Origin: Anthostomella pinea
Lineage: Eukaryota > Ascomycota > Sordariomycetes > Xylariales > Xylariaceae
DNA: 64,000 bases
Direction: 5' to 3'
Assembly: GCA_963556695.1 (NCBI GenBank)
Contig: CAUWAG010000008.1
Location: forward strand, 992,001-1,056,000
The position numbers were made by a program, and so were the translations under genes. Positions 34,353-44,316 of this stretch are shown one piece after another. The stretch's first letter is position 1. Every line of letters starts with the position of its first letter. Below the pieces are notes generated by a model. The model had not been told where the DNA came from, made no database searches, and worked only from the letters and a program-made list of their open reading frames with translations.

Positions 34353-35883
34353 ATGCCTACTCCCATCGTCTTCGCTTCGGCCCCAGCGGCAACCCTCTTC
34401 CAGTTTCCTCCGTACCCAGCGCCGGAATCGATCCCACCACCACACTTCGGCCTCCCTTTCACGATCCCCGACAGCTGGTTCGTGGCGGCATTGGACCCCA
34501 AGGTCCCCATCACTATTGCAACCGTCTACGCCGTATCGGCCAAGGCCCTCAATGCCTACAACAGGTCCACGGGCAAGAAGCCATGGGCCATCAGCAAGAC
34601 CCGCGCCTTCAAGATCTTTGTCGTCCTGCACAACGTCTTCCTCGCCGTATATTCTGCTTGGACCTGGTACGGCATGTTCAACGCGCTCCGCAAGTCCATC
34701 GCCAGCCCGGCGGGACCCAATGGGTGGGCTGGCACCGTCGACAGCTTCTGCAAGTTCCACGGGCCTGCAGGTCTGGGAAATGGGCAAACCTACAACGAAG
34801 TATCAGGGACATGGGAGTCGCCTTCAGGAGCAGGAATGTTGACCGCAGAGGGCACCCCTAGCCGAGTCCAGGGGGGAAGACTCTGGAACGAGGGTCTCGC
34901 TTTCTATGGCTGGCTGTTCTACCTCAGCAAGTTCTACGAGGTTCTCGATACTCTCATCATCCTTGCCAAGGGCAAGTTCAGCTCAACCCTCCAGACCTAC
35001 CATCACGCCGGTGCTATGATGGCCATGTGGGCTGGCATGCGCTACATGTCAGCGCCCATCTGGATCTTTGTCTTCTTCAACTCGGCTATCCACGCGCTCA
35101 TGGTAAGCTGCAACTCACGCAATGCCTTTTCGTAGATGGAAATATGCTGACTGAAAATAGTACACTTACTACACTGTGACTGCCTTCAACGTCCGCGTAC
35201 CGAACGCAATCAAGCGTTCCCTCACCTCGCTCCAAATCTCGCAATTCATCATTGGTGGTTCCAGCGCCATGGTGCACTCCTTCATCTCCTACCTGATCCC
35301 AGTCCAGAGCAAGGTTTCCACTGCCGATGCTGCAGCAGCTGCGTCGAGCATCGCCTCTGCTGCCCACAGCTCTGCCACTGCTACCGGCTTCCTCGATGGC
35401 CTCAAACACACTTTCTTTGGCGCCGCTGAAGCTGCTGGCGCTGGTGTTGTGGTGTCTGCATCCGGCGCCGACCCTGCGCAGCCAGATGTCAGCTACGTGA
35501 CCCGGTATCAGAAAATTGACTGCGTCACTACCTCTGGTGAAACCTTCGCCATCTGGTTGAACGTTTTCTACCTTGCCCCGCTTACGTATCTCTTCGCCTC
35601 GTTCTTCGTCACGAGCTATATGCGACGGAGCAAGGCTGAGGTCGTGCGTGCGAAGTCTGGTTCCAAGAGACGACAGAGCGAACTTGCCCTGGCTGAGAAG
35701 GCCAGCTGGGATGCAGCCAAGGGAGTTGAGCGTGAGGTGTATGGTGCGAGCAATGGCGATGTCATCATTGAGGATAGTGATGAGTCGAACGGCAGCGAGA
35801 AGGCTCAGCCGTTAAAGACGATGACCAACGGGGTCAAGCCTAAGGCCAAGGCGAATGGCAAGGCCAATGGGAAGAAACACTGA
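34353..35883 (+). CDS. Fatty acid elongase (ELO/GNS1-SUR4 family)
   Basis: Model join(34353..35102, 35161..35883), 490 aa. The 58-bp intron has donor gtaagc, branch tgctgac and acceptor aatag, phase 0. The ELO family signatures are present: KFYEVLDTLIIL (193-204), LQTYHHAGAMM (213-223), YMSAPIWIFVFFNSAIHALMYTYY across the splice, and several hydrophobic membrane spans. These ER enzymes condense malonyl-CoA with acyl-CoA to lengthen fatty acids. The canonical HxxHH box reads Q-T-Y-H-H (214-218), so the first His is Gln; the histidine pair is kept. An Ala/Ser-rich loop (about 300-345) separates the last spans, and a charged Lys-rich tail (KANGKANGKKH) could act as an ER retention signal, although the final residues are not a textbook KKxx. 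The ATG at 34353 is the first in frame. Confidence 0.92.
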
Positions 35884-37531
35884 TTGGGGTACCGCTTTCC
35901 CGACACCAGGCAAATCTGATAAGGTCAGCCAAAAGCTCGCCAATTGTCAGAAGAGCCAAAGTTACCGGTGCCACAACACTGTCGTATTTCAAGCATAGCA
36001 TCTGATTTGAGTGTTTCACGGAGTTCAGGTGGAGGATGGTGTTATGAGAGCAAGTGTATGGCTGCAAAGGATACCACCTACTATTTCGAGAGGCATGGCA
36101 CCAGATTAGAAAGGCAAGATTTTGGCCATCAAGGACATCAATTGCACTGTACATAGCTAGAGTTGATGTTCACTGGACTTGTCATGCTAGCAATACACGT
36201 TAATGAGCAACTTGAGCGATCTTCTCCGTGCACAATGCATGTCACGTCCAGGGAACATAACCCCGCAAATCCCCCCCTCTTGATCTGAGTCATCTGACTG
36301 TCCTCGCAGCTGCCCCGTATCTATCCAAGAACCAAGTAATCTCACCTCATCAACAAGGTGTTTGCTATAAATGCAATGAGAAGGCATCGTGCGCGTATCC
36401 TCTGCCAGCCCACGCGATCGTATGCAGGCAGGCCTGTTGGGCAAGTCAACGGAGGGTGTCAAGGGCGGGGACGACGGAATTCGTGGGGTCTTCATTGGCG
36501 AAGGTAGGATAGCGACGATGTGCAGCTTTTGCAGGATAGTACACCAGAGACGGCCACGATCGTGGGAGCCGGGTTAGGTACCTAGGGATGGGCAGGAGGC
36601 CCTAATCATTGTTTGGACGTTGTGAGAAAACCGAGGTTCCAGGGCCTCACTTGATCTCTCGTACAACCCGTAGGCTACGATGATTGCTGCGCGAAAGGGC
36701 ACCACGAATTCAGAATTGTCTAACGAGGGGAGGGGATGAGGTATCGAGAGGTTACGAGCCTGAGGCAGCAGGCCATTGACAGTACGAGTAGGTAGTTGCA
36801 GTGGCTTGGCCCAAGTGGCTATGAAACTTATTATTTCAACCGCTTGGGTGGGTGTGTACCTATCCTCCAAGATCGTGACCATGCTGAGATACCTATCTCT
36901 GTTAGGTAGTCCTTTATGGGAAACAGACTGGAGGGATTGGAGCATGAGGTTGATCATCACGGTACTTGAACGATAAGCTACATCATGTCACTACCCCAGG
37001 ATGCCAGTGCAAGCTTCACTTCATCGCCAGCACGAGTTCACGGATCGATGGCACGACATGTTTGAGTCAAATCAGAGATTTCAATTGTATCGTCGCGAGC
37101 AGTACAGCCTAGTCTCTGCCGAAAGAAGTATCTATCACAAACTGGACGTATCAAGATGCCGCCAACGTAAAGGGTCAACTCCATCATGAGCCCAGATCGC
37201 CTCATCATCTCGCAACCGTCTCCCCAGAATCTCGAGCCTGAAAGGTATACTTTGCCTTGAACCAGCAGCAATCTAGTGATCACCCCGTGTGCTCATGCAA
37301 ATCATCATCCCAACCACCTGGGAGAAGTCAGTATTGTGTATCCGTGCATCCAGTGAGACGAGGGTGACTTACGCAAGAGACCAATCCTCCACGCATCTCC
37401 TCTAGGCGTTCGAAGAAGCTCGAGCAGAACTCTTAACACCTCACAGAGCGTGTTCCAGAAAGATTGCCCCGCAGCTGTCGCCAGTGGTTCATGTTTCTGC
37501 GTCCTCGCTCGGCATGCTCACCCCAACCTTC
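35884..37531. other. Intergenic region between convergent genes
   Basis: The elongase (plus) and the 557-aa protein (minus) converge here. An open frame at 36960-36574 minus shows no motif and starts without ATG, so I do not call it. Nothing else is supported. Confidence 0.5.
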
Positions 37532-39693
37532 CTACTGTCGGTCATGATCCTGCGGCTCGGTCTCGCTCTTTGCTGTCTCGCTCTTCGCGGACTCGGCCTC
37601 CTGCTCTTCCATCTGTCGTTGGTGCTCAGCCGCAGCTTTAGCCTCTCGTTCCTGTTCCGCCTCGCGGTCCATCTCCAAACCTTCAAGTGCGTACTCGAGC
37701 TGAGAGTTAGCACGAGCGCGTTGTCCACTTCGCCTCTTGGCCTTGTCGACTGCGATGATGACTTCGAAAACCCAGTCTTCGAGCTCGGGGGTGGGCTTGT
37801 AGTAGTCATCGCTGTCATGGGGAAGGGTGGAGAACTTGTCGTGAAGAGCCTCGATGAACTGGTTCATCGTCTCTTTGATGGACCAAGAGGCGCGGGCAGC
37901 TTTGGAGTCACTGCTGAGAACCCAATCCCTGTGGTGAGACAGCAGCTGCTGCTTCAGGAAGGATGCGCAGACTTCGAAGCCAGCATCACGCATGCTCGGG
38001 TCGGAGAGATGCTTGATGGCAGTCTCAGGGGTTGGGAATGCATGGACACCATTGATGATAGCCTGCTCCGCGGGAACCTCGGCGTCATGAACCTTGCTGG
38101 GAACGAGCTCCTCCTTGCGCAGGTTGGACAAGACAACGGTGGAGACAGAAGCAAGGCGATGATGATTGGGAAAGGAGGATGTGTCGGGAGTGGTGCTTGA
38201 CGGGACCTTGGTGGCGGTGTCGGTAGCTGCTCGAGTAGGAGTAGTAGACTTGCCGGGAGTCAGGAGACGAGTGAAGTCGATAGGTTCGCCGGCCTCGTTG
38301 GTGATGCGGACTCGGCTGGTGGTACGACCGGAAGTTGCCTTGGCGGTCACCGTAGGGGTAGTGTCGATCGGCTTGGTGATGTCGACAGGCTTGGTGGACT
38401 CGACAGGCTTGGTCTGCTTGACAGGCTTGACAGTCTCTACCGAGGAGCCTCTGCGGTGATGTCCGGATGAGGGGTTTGTGGTGTGCTCCGAACGAACGAC
38501 CTTGGTAGTGGGTGCGCCCATAGTGTCAGAGCCATTGTTGCCAAGGATGCCTGAGCATATCTTCATGTCGATGTAGAGGTCGAGAGCAACGTGCAAGGTG
38601 TGCGGCTTGTTGGTCTCTTCGACGAGCGAACGCCAGAAGCAGAGGAAGTCGTAAGCACGCAGCAAGCTCTCAGCAACATCCACGATGCGCTCAGGGTTCG
38701 CAAGGAGCTGAGTGCCCCGCTCGGTCGGGGTGGGCTTGACCCAGTTGGAGCCATTGGTGGCTCCCAGAACGAGCTCGCAACGGAGACGACCGCCAACGAG
38801 ACGTAAGCAGTTGGTGATGTCTCTGGCTCGGTCGAAGTTCTTGGTCGGCAGTGGGACCTGCCATTTCTCCAAGCCCGGGAATGACACTGGAACATCGTGT
38901 CAGTGATAGTTGTTGAACCAGTTGTCAAAAGAGCTACTCACCCAGGCGCACCCCACCCGACTCGACGTCGAAGATCGCGTCGGTCGCCTTGCCCGCCTGT
39001 TTCCAGGCACCCTTGATCTGGTGGATGGGGGCCAACAAGGTGATGGCCTTGGGGGCATCACCCCCCAAGACGCCATCCTCCCCCGCAGCCTGGGCAACCT
39101 CCTGAGAGGACGCCTTGCTGCTGGGGAGGATGGGCACGTCCGCCACCTCCTCCGACACTGCCTCGCTACCATCGACCGTATCAGAGACATGTTCTCAATA
39201 ATGTATTGGATGAGGTAATGGAGTAGGTAGATGAGGTGAAAGATGAGGTGAAAGATGAGGTGGAAGTTGAGGTGAAAGACGAGGTGAAAGATGAGGTGAA
39301 AGGTGTGGTGAAAGTTGAGGTGAAAGATGAGGTGAAAGATGAGGTGAAAGGTGTGGTGAAAGGTGTGGTGAAAGGTGTGGTGAAAGTGGGGGTTGAGACC
39401 AAGGTGGCGGGAAGTTATGGGTGAGATGAAGGCGGCAGCAGTTGAACCAGATAGTTTTCTGGCATGAGCTGCGATCCAGCGCTTGTTCAAGGCGGTTGGG
39501 CTAGGATCAATCGCCCAATCCAACTGACTATGCCAGAAAAATGATGCAAGTGGGTGTGGAAATGGATGGTGCAAAATGGGAGTAGAGTGCATGCATACCT
39601 GAGCAGGTCGAAGGGGGCGGGCGTGTCATCACGCTCGTGACCCCCCTCCGCGAATTCCTCCGACATCGACTGGCTCAGCCAGTCGTCGCTCAT
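37532..39693 (-). CDS. Unrecognised 557-residue protein with KPV repeats and coiled-coil C-terminus
   Basis: Model complement(join(37532..38886, 38942..39165, 39599..39693)), 557 aa. Exon 1 (31 codons plus 2 nt) starts MSDDWLSQSMSEEFAEGG and ends at donor gtatgc. A 433-bp intron follows, then acceptor ggtag, which restores LLSEAVSEEVADVPILP. The second intron (55 bp, gtgagt ... ttccag) gives GGVRLVSFPGLEKWQVPLPT. I do not recognise the family. Residues about 31-240 look folded (CLRLVGGRLRCELVLGATNG, IVDVAESLLRAYDFLCFWRS). A Thr/Lys/Pro-rich linker with repeated KPV units (VKPVKQTKPVESTKPVDITK) follows, then a helical part (IKHLSDPSMRDAGFEVCASF) and a highly charged Glu/Ala/Gln coiled-coil tail. 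There is no signal peptide or membrane helix. The long first intron carries the 12-bp array described separately. Confidence 0.7.
39233..39390. repeat. 12-bp tandem array inside an intron
   Basis: About 13 units of gaggtgaaagat and close variants (gtggtgaaaggt, gaggtggaagtt) stand head to tail. Variant units alternate in blocks, suggesting expansion by unequal exchange. The array is open in several frames on both strands because the unit is a multiple of three. It lies within the 433-bp first intron of the 557-aa protein gene. Confidence 0.9.
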
Positions 39694-40129
39694 GGTGAGC
39701 GTTGGTGGCCTAGAGAGCGAAACGAAGAATGTCAGAAACCTTGATCCAAAAATGTACCCAAAAAAATGCGATTGTCGCGATGTGATGCAATGCAACGAGG
39801 CAGAGGGAGGGTGCAGTACCGCCAGAAGGCCGCAGCCAACATGACCAAAAGGTCACCGGGAAGAAAATACCAAAAAGGCATCCCAGGAAGGGAGTACCAA
39901 AAAGGTCTCAAAAAAAGAATCAGAAAAGGACATGAAGAAAAGTGCTGGAAAAGAAGCCCAGAAGGGCCCCTCAAGATGAGGAGGTGGTGGTTTGGTTTGG
40001 TTGGGTGCCCAAGCAGGGCAAAGGTGTGGGAAGAGGGAAAGGAAGAGGGCTTGGAGGAGGGCACAGAAAGGTTTCCTTAAATATTGAAAAAACTCACTTG
40101 CAGCGAAAAAGAGCGGAGTAGAATGAGCC

Positions 40130-40750
40130 GGAAGAAGATGATGTCGGAATGAGGCGGAAGAAGATGATGTTGTGATGTCGTTGGCGGCGAGTGTAGGTGA
40201 GATGGTGTCGTGGGTGGCGATGAGAAGGCTCTAAGCTGCGACAATGTCGTATGCAGCGGCGAGGTTGGCCCAAGACAGATCGCAAACGACGTAGTGTAAA
40301 TGAAGAGAGACCCGTGCGTGGCGAGGGCGGGTGTAACAGTGTCGTAAGCGGTGACGAGAAAGGCTGCCAGATGAGATGTCGTATGCGACAGCGAGGGTGG
40401 CCAGATGACGGTTTACCAACAACATAGTGTAAGTGAAGAAAGACGTCCACGAGTGTGTGCGCAGCACGGCCGAGTGTGATGGTCTCCTAGGCGGTGATGA
40501 GAACTTAGATTGCGTTGCCAGATGAGAGATGTCGTGTGCGACGGCAAGGTTGGCGGAAGACGGATTGCCAATGACGGAGTGTAAGTGAAGAGAGACGCGT
40601 GCGCAGCAAGGCGGGTGTGAAGGCGGGTGTGAAGGCCTCGTAGGCGGTGATAAGAACCTAGCTTGCGTTGCGAGATGAGAGATGTCGTATGCGACGTCGA
40701 GGGTGGCGGAAGATGATCGCAGACAACGTAGTGTAAGTAGGTAACCAGAG
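40130..40750. repeat. Minisatellite, units of 132-153 bp
   Basis: Units begin with gtcgtatgcgac at 40246, 40378, 40531 and 40684, giving periods of 132, 153 and 153 bp; a partial unit precedes 40246. Shared segments in order are gtcgtatgcgac, gagggtggc, a-gtgtaagtgaagagagac, gcgggtgtgaag, aggcggtgatgagaac and gccagatgagagat. Copies are diverged. The minus-strand ORF of 307 codons across 40231-41154 is a by-product of the repeat (it repeats ARVSLHLH and AYDISHLATQ) and not a gene. Confidence 0.85.
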
Positions 40751-42459
40751 ACAGGAACGGTCAAACGAGATCGAGAAGAGAGATTGGCGATCAAGTTGGT
40801 TCGCAGCAGAAGCAGCAGAAAACCGATCGAAAAGGAAGGCTCACAGACGACGTTGCGCGGTGGGAAAGGGAAGGGACGAGACAAGTGCGGCGAGATAAAA
40901 ACGCAGGTATTTGTATGCCGATAATCTCGGTACCGCAGAACCGTAAAAGCCCTAACCGGCTTCGGATGTGCACGGCAACAACAGTTGTTTAAAAAGAGCT
41001 TTAAAAGCCAGAAATGTGTCGTTGCTCGGCAGCGGTTTCTTTCAAGTTTGAACGTTGTGCCTGAGGCGAGAGGGTTGCCGCTGAGTCGGCAGCTCGACAG
41101 CGAGGTATGGACCCACCCACGGCAGCCCGTGCACCAGCTCGACCAGACCAACACCTGCAGTAGTATAAGCAGCAGTCTTGGTGCTTATGCCGATCTTTGT
41201 TTTGGAATAACTGCGGTGGTTATACAGGTTGTTCTGCCAACTGCCTTTGTCGTCTTCTGCTTGAACGCATGCATGTATGTAGACACATGATGTATGTGGT
41301 CTGGCTACCCGACGACCGATGCTCTGGGTCATTGACAACACCGATGGGAATGGTGTATCGTGCAGCTGCACCTCTCCTTGCAATATGGCGTTCATGTCGT
41401 TCGTATCTAGGTGGTCAATGACCGTAGTTGTCTCTTTATCAACGCACGCAGAGACCCCAGGACATGACGGACAAGCAGACGGCACTCCCATCACCTAACG
41501 AATAAGTTAAGCAATTCTAGCCGACAACATCGCAATGCTGAAGCTGGGTGGAGTAGCTTTGAAGAGACTCGAGTGCCATGGCGTTCAGAGGTATCCCAAT
41601 ACAGCATTGTGATCCTATAAATACAAGTCAGAGAAAAGGAGTCATGTGGACGCAACATCAAAGGACTCACAACTGGGCAAATAGCTTGCACATCAGATAA
41701 CAAATAATTTCCCCTTCACCTGCCTTAGTACAGTCAGTATAGACGTGTCATCCTCCTGACTCACATACAAGAGTCAGTCTGGTTGTGTGGTCCTGTTTCT
41801 ATTAAGCCCTTTGAGGATTATACTATTAATGATAAGCCGGAAAGCAACGCTGATGTGAACGCCATAGCCCAGCCGATCCCCATGCAAGTGACCGGCAGCC
41901 AGTCCCAAAGCCAGCTCCTCAGAACGCCAGGAACAGTAGTGTCTCACTGTATCCTTTACCCAAATCTAACCAAAACGATCCTCCCATGCTAGTCTACCCA
42001 TCAAGGGGTACCAATTACCAGCCCTAGAGGCGGGGCATCCAGATGGCACACCCGGCTGAGTCAATTCCACATCCAGCTTCCCAATAAATCCAGTATCGAT
42101 CCATCGTGTCATGTATGGGGTATCATCGCGCGGAAACCAAGTCCAGAGATTGTGTCATCCCATGCCGTGCAATGGATTTGCGCAAGACGCGAGTCTGGCA
42201 GAGTATAGTCTAATACGGGAGACTCTAGTGTAAGATGTTCCCTCCGATCTTCTGTCGTAAAGGTGAAGATCAGTGTCGTAAATTATGGTTGGCCGTAGTT
42301 TCGTGATATGGTCGTCATCCAGCGCATACCGAGCCCCTATCCGCGGCTCGAGCTTGATGAGCTGATGAGAGACCAGAAGAGACGTACGTCCCTATTGATC
42401 CGTATTTCGCGGAAAGGCGATGCCAGTCTCGTGGCGGCAACGGCATCCCCAAAATTGCT
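40751..42459. other. Intergenic region
   Basis: No supported gene. A plus-strand ORF at 41783-41992 is too short and unsupported. The region lies between the minisatellite and the 3' end of the FYVE gene. Confidence 0.5.
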
Positions 42460-43410
42460 TCAAAATGTGCTCCAGTTCCAGTCCCGAGGTACACTCGCTG
42501 CTACCTCTTGATGATGACCGTGTGGTTTCAAGCCGGTCGGGGTTGCGATCATAGGGCTGGCCGGAGTCGTCCGAGAGCCTCGCACAACGGAGGACTCCTC
42601 GCTAGAGGCCTGGCTGTTTGTCCTGCTGCGCCATGCCTGGAAATCCGAGTAGCAATGGGCGCATGCTCGGCTGATGACGCCCTTTGGGTTGTAGTTGGCA
42701 TCCTGGTCGAGAGGGACACTGGACGCAGAGTGCGAGTCGCAGAAGATGTTGCCGCATTTGCGGCAGTGGTGTCGCCGTGTGAAGTAGTTGAAGCTGCGCA
42801 TGCAGGAAGGTTCGTCGCAGAGTGCGGCTTCAGTATCAGACTAGCTAAGGCGTTAGTTGAGTCTTCGCTATGAACACAGGTTGGAGATCCATTGAGGTTG
42901 TCTGTAGTAGCCTGCGAGACATGGATGTATGGCTCCGGAACATACCTTCCAGTGCTGTCGCGTGGGTTGCGCGGTGGGCTTCGGAAACAGATCCAAGTTC
43001 CAGTCGCCCTCCATGCATTTCCCGCTGTCGCCTGTCGATCGTCGACTCAATCGCCCCAGTGCGCCCAGGCCGGTCAAGCTGATGAAGCTATTATTTGACG
43101 ATAGTATAGTCTCGTCGTCGTCGCCCCCTCCCTCGCCATTCCCGCCGGGGCTTTGCTTTGGTGCGTGCTCGGTCGGCCTCAGGACAGCGGGCATGAAGAG
43201 GGGCCGTAATCGCTTGCGGTTAAACGACTTGGGCGAGGTTGGCGAGGCATTGTCGGACGTGCTCAACGGTGAGATTTGCTGGGACTGATAACCTGGGGCG
43301 GCCTGGGGTAAATAGGTCGGCGACTCGGACTGCGCCGGCTGGTGGTGGTGGGGGAAATAATGCGCCTGCTGTTGATCAGGCAGTCTGGGCATGATGAAAT
43401 CTGTCGCCAT
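42460..43410 (-). CDS. FYVE zinc-finger protein
   Basis: Model complement(join(42460..42840, 42946..43410)), 281 aa. The 105-bp intron (gtatgt ... gctag, phase 0) interrupts just before the FYVE domain, joining RQHWK to SDTEAALCDEPSC. The FYVE signature is RRHHCRKCGNIFCD with flanking cysteine pairs (C-x4-C before, HCRKC, C-H, and ACAHC after), enough for two Zn ions and PI3P binding. The N-terminal part is Pro/Ser/Gln-rich with SPLSTSDNASPTSPKS and a conserved-looking SFISLTGLGALGRLSRRSTG segment. The C-terminus is VPRDWNWSTF. Family role: binding to endosomal or vacuolar membranes through PI3P; the partner is unknown. The ATG at 43410 is chosen because upstream in-frame sequence (43632-43411) is low-complexity leader without other support. 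Confidence 0.85.
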
Positions 43411-43418
43411 TCCCGCTA

Positions 43419-43443
43419 GACCCTTTGACCCTTTGACCCTTTG
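43419..43443. repeat. Three tandem ccctttga units in the FYVE gene leader
   Basis: Read on the minus strand this is three tcaaaggg units beginning about 9 bp upstream of the ATG at 43410. It may be a translational leader feature or a chance repeat. Confidence 0.6.
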
Positions 43444-44172
43444 CGACCAGCGTCGTTTGCTTTGTTCCTCTAGATGAGCACTCGGCTTGTGGTGGGGAAC
43501 CCGGTATTGTTTGCAGCTTCCTGTGGCCGGGTGGCGGTGTCGGGAACTGTCGCGCGACCAGAACCATCCAAAGGGGAAGTGGAACACGAGACACGAGACA
43601 CGGGTGGGAGCAGTCGCAAAGAACAGAGACAATGGCCGTTGAGTAGGTTATAAGCCAAAGCTTGAAGACACCAGTCTACTAAGTCCAAGTACAAGTCCAA
43701 GTCCAGGCAGACAGGCGCACAGACAGACTGAAGGTTTGGCCAACTCTCTCGAGTAGCAGGGTGGCGTGGGTATTATCGGGAATCTAGAGTTGGGTCTTCA
43801 TTGGTGCGAAACCCTGAACTGAGTCGGTCAATGGTGCGCGCGAATAGGAATCCTCTCTGCTCGACTTTGGGCGCTCAGCCACCAGATAAGTAGGCGTGGA
43901 CTGGGTTTCGACGCGTCGTGTCTCTCGATGATGCTGTGTGATGGGGTATATAGTATAGTGTACCTCTGTGGCAGGGTGGGAGGCAGCTAAGGTATGCGTG
44001 CAAAGACGGCGCCGGTTTATCTTTGTCTAGCGAGAGATAGATGGATAGATGGATAGATGGAGTTGTATGTGCCTGTAGTACGGTCACGATACGAAAGACA
44101 TGTGAAGAGGCAGAGAGGTTCAAAAAGGGGACGACGGGTAGGATGAGCACGCATGTGGTGGTGCCTGTCAGG

Positions 44173-44200
44173 TAATAATAATAATAATAATAGTAATAAT
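44173..44200. repeat. (TAA)n microsatellite
   Basis: Seven or more TAA units with one interruption (tagtaataat). Confidence 0.85.
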
Positions 44201-44277
44201 CCTCTCAGGCTGTCAGGGAAAGACGTCCCGAGCACGCTGACAGTGGCTGCATCAACCTTCGACTGTCAAACCAGAGG

Positions 44278-44316
44278 CAGGCCATGGGACAGGCCATGGG
44301 ACAGGCCATTGGACAG
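44278..44316. repeat. Three copies of a 12-bp unit
   Basis: caggccatggga is repeated three times with one substitution in the third copy. Confidence 0.8.

Noticed and set aside
36574..36960. 128-codon minus-strand ORF
   Set aside because: Starts without ATG and shows no motif or supporting context.
39181..39424. ORFs rich in TFTTPFTSSF or KDEVKDEVKG units
   Set aside because: They are translations of the 12-bp intronic array, open in several frames only because the unit is a multiple of three.
40231..41154. 307-codon minus-strand ORF
   Set aside because: Its translation repeats the same blocks (ARVSLHLH, AYDISHLATQ) because it crosses the minisatellite; no ATG-led, motif-bearing protein is present.
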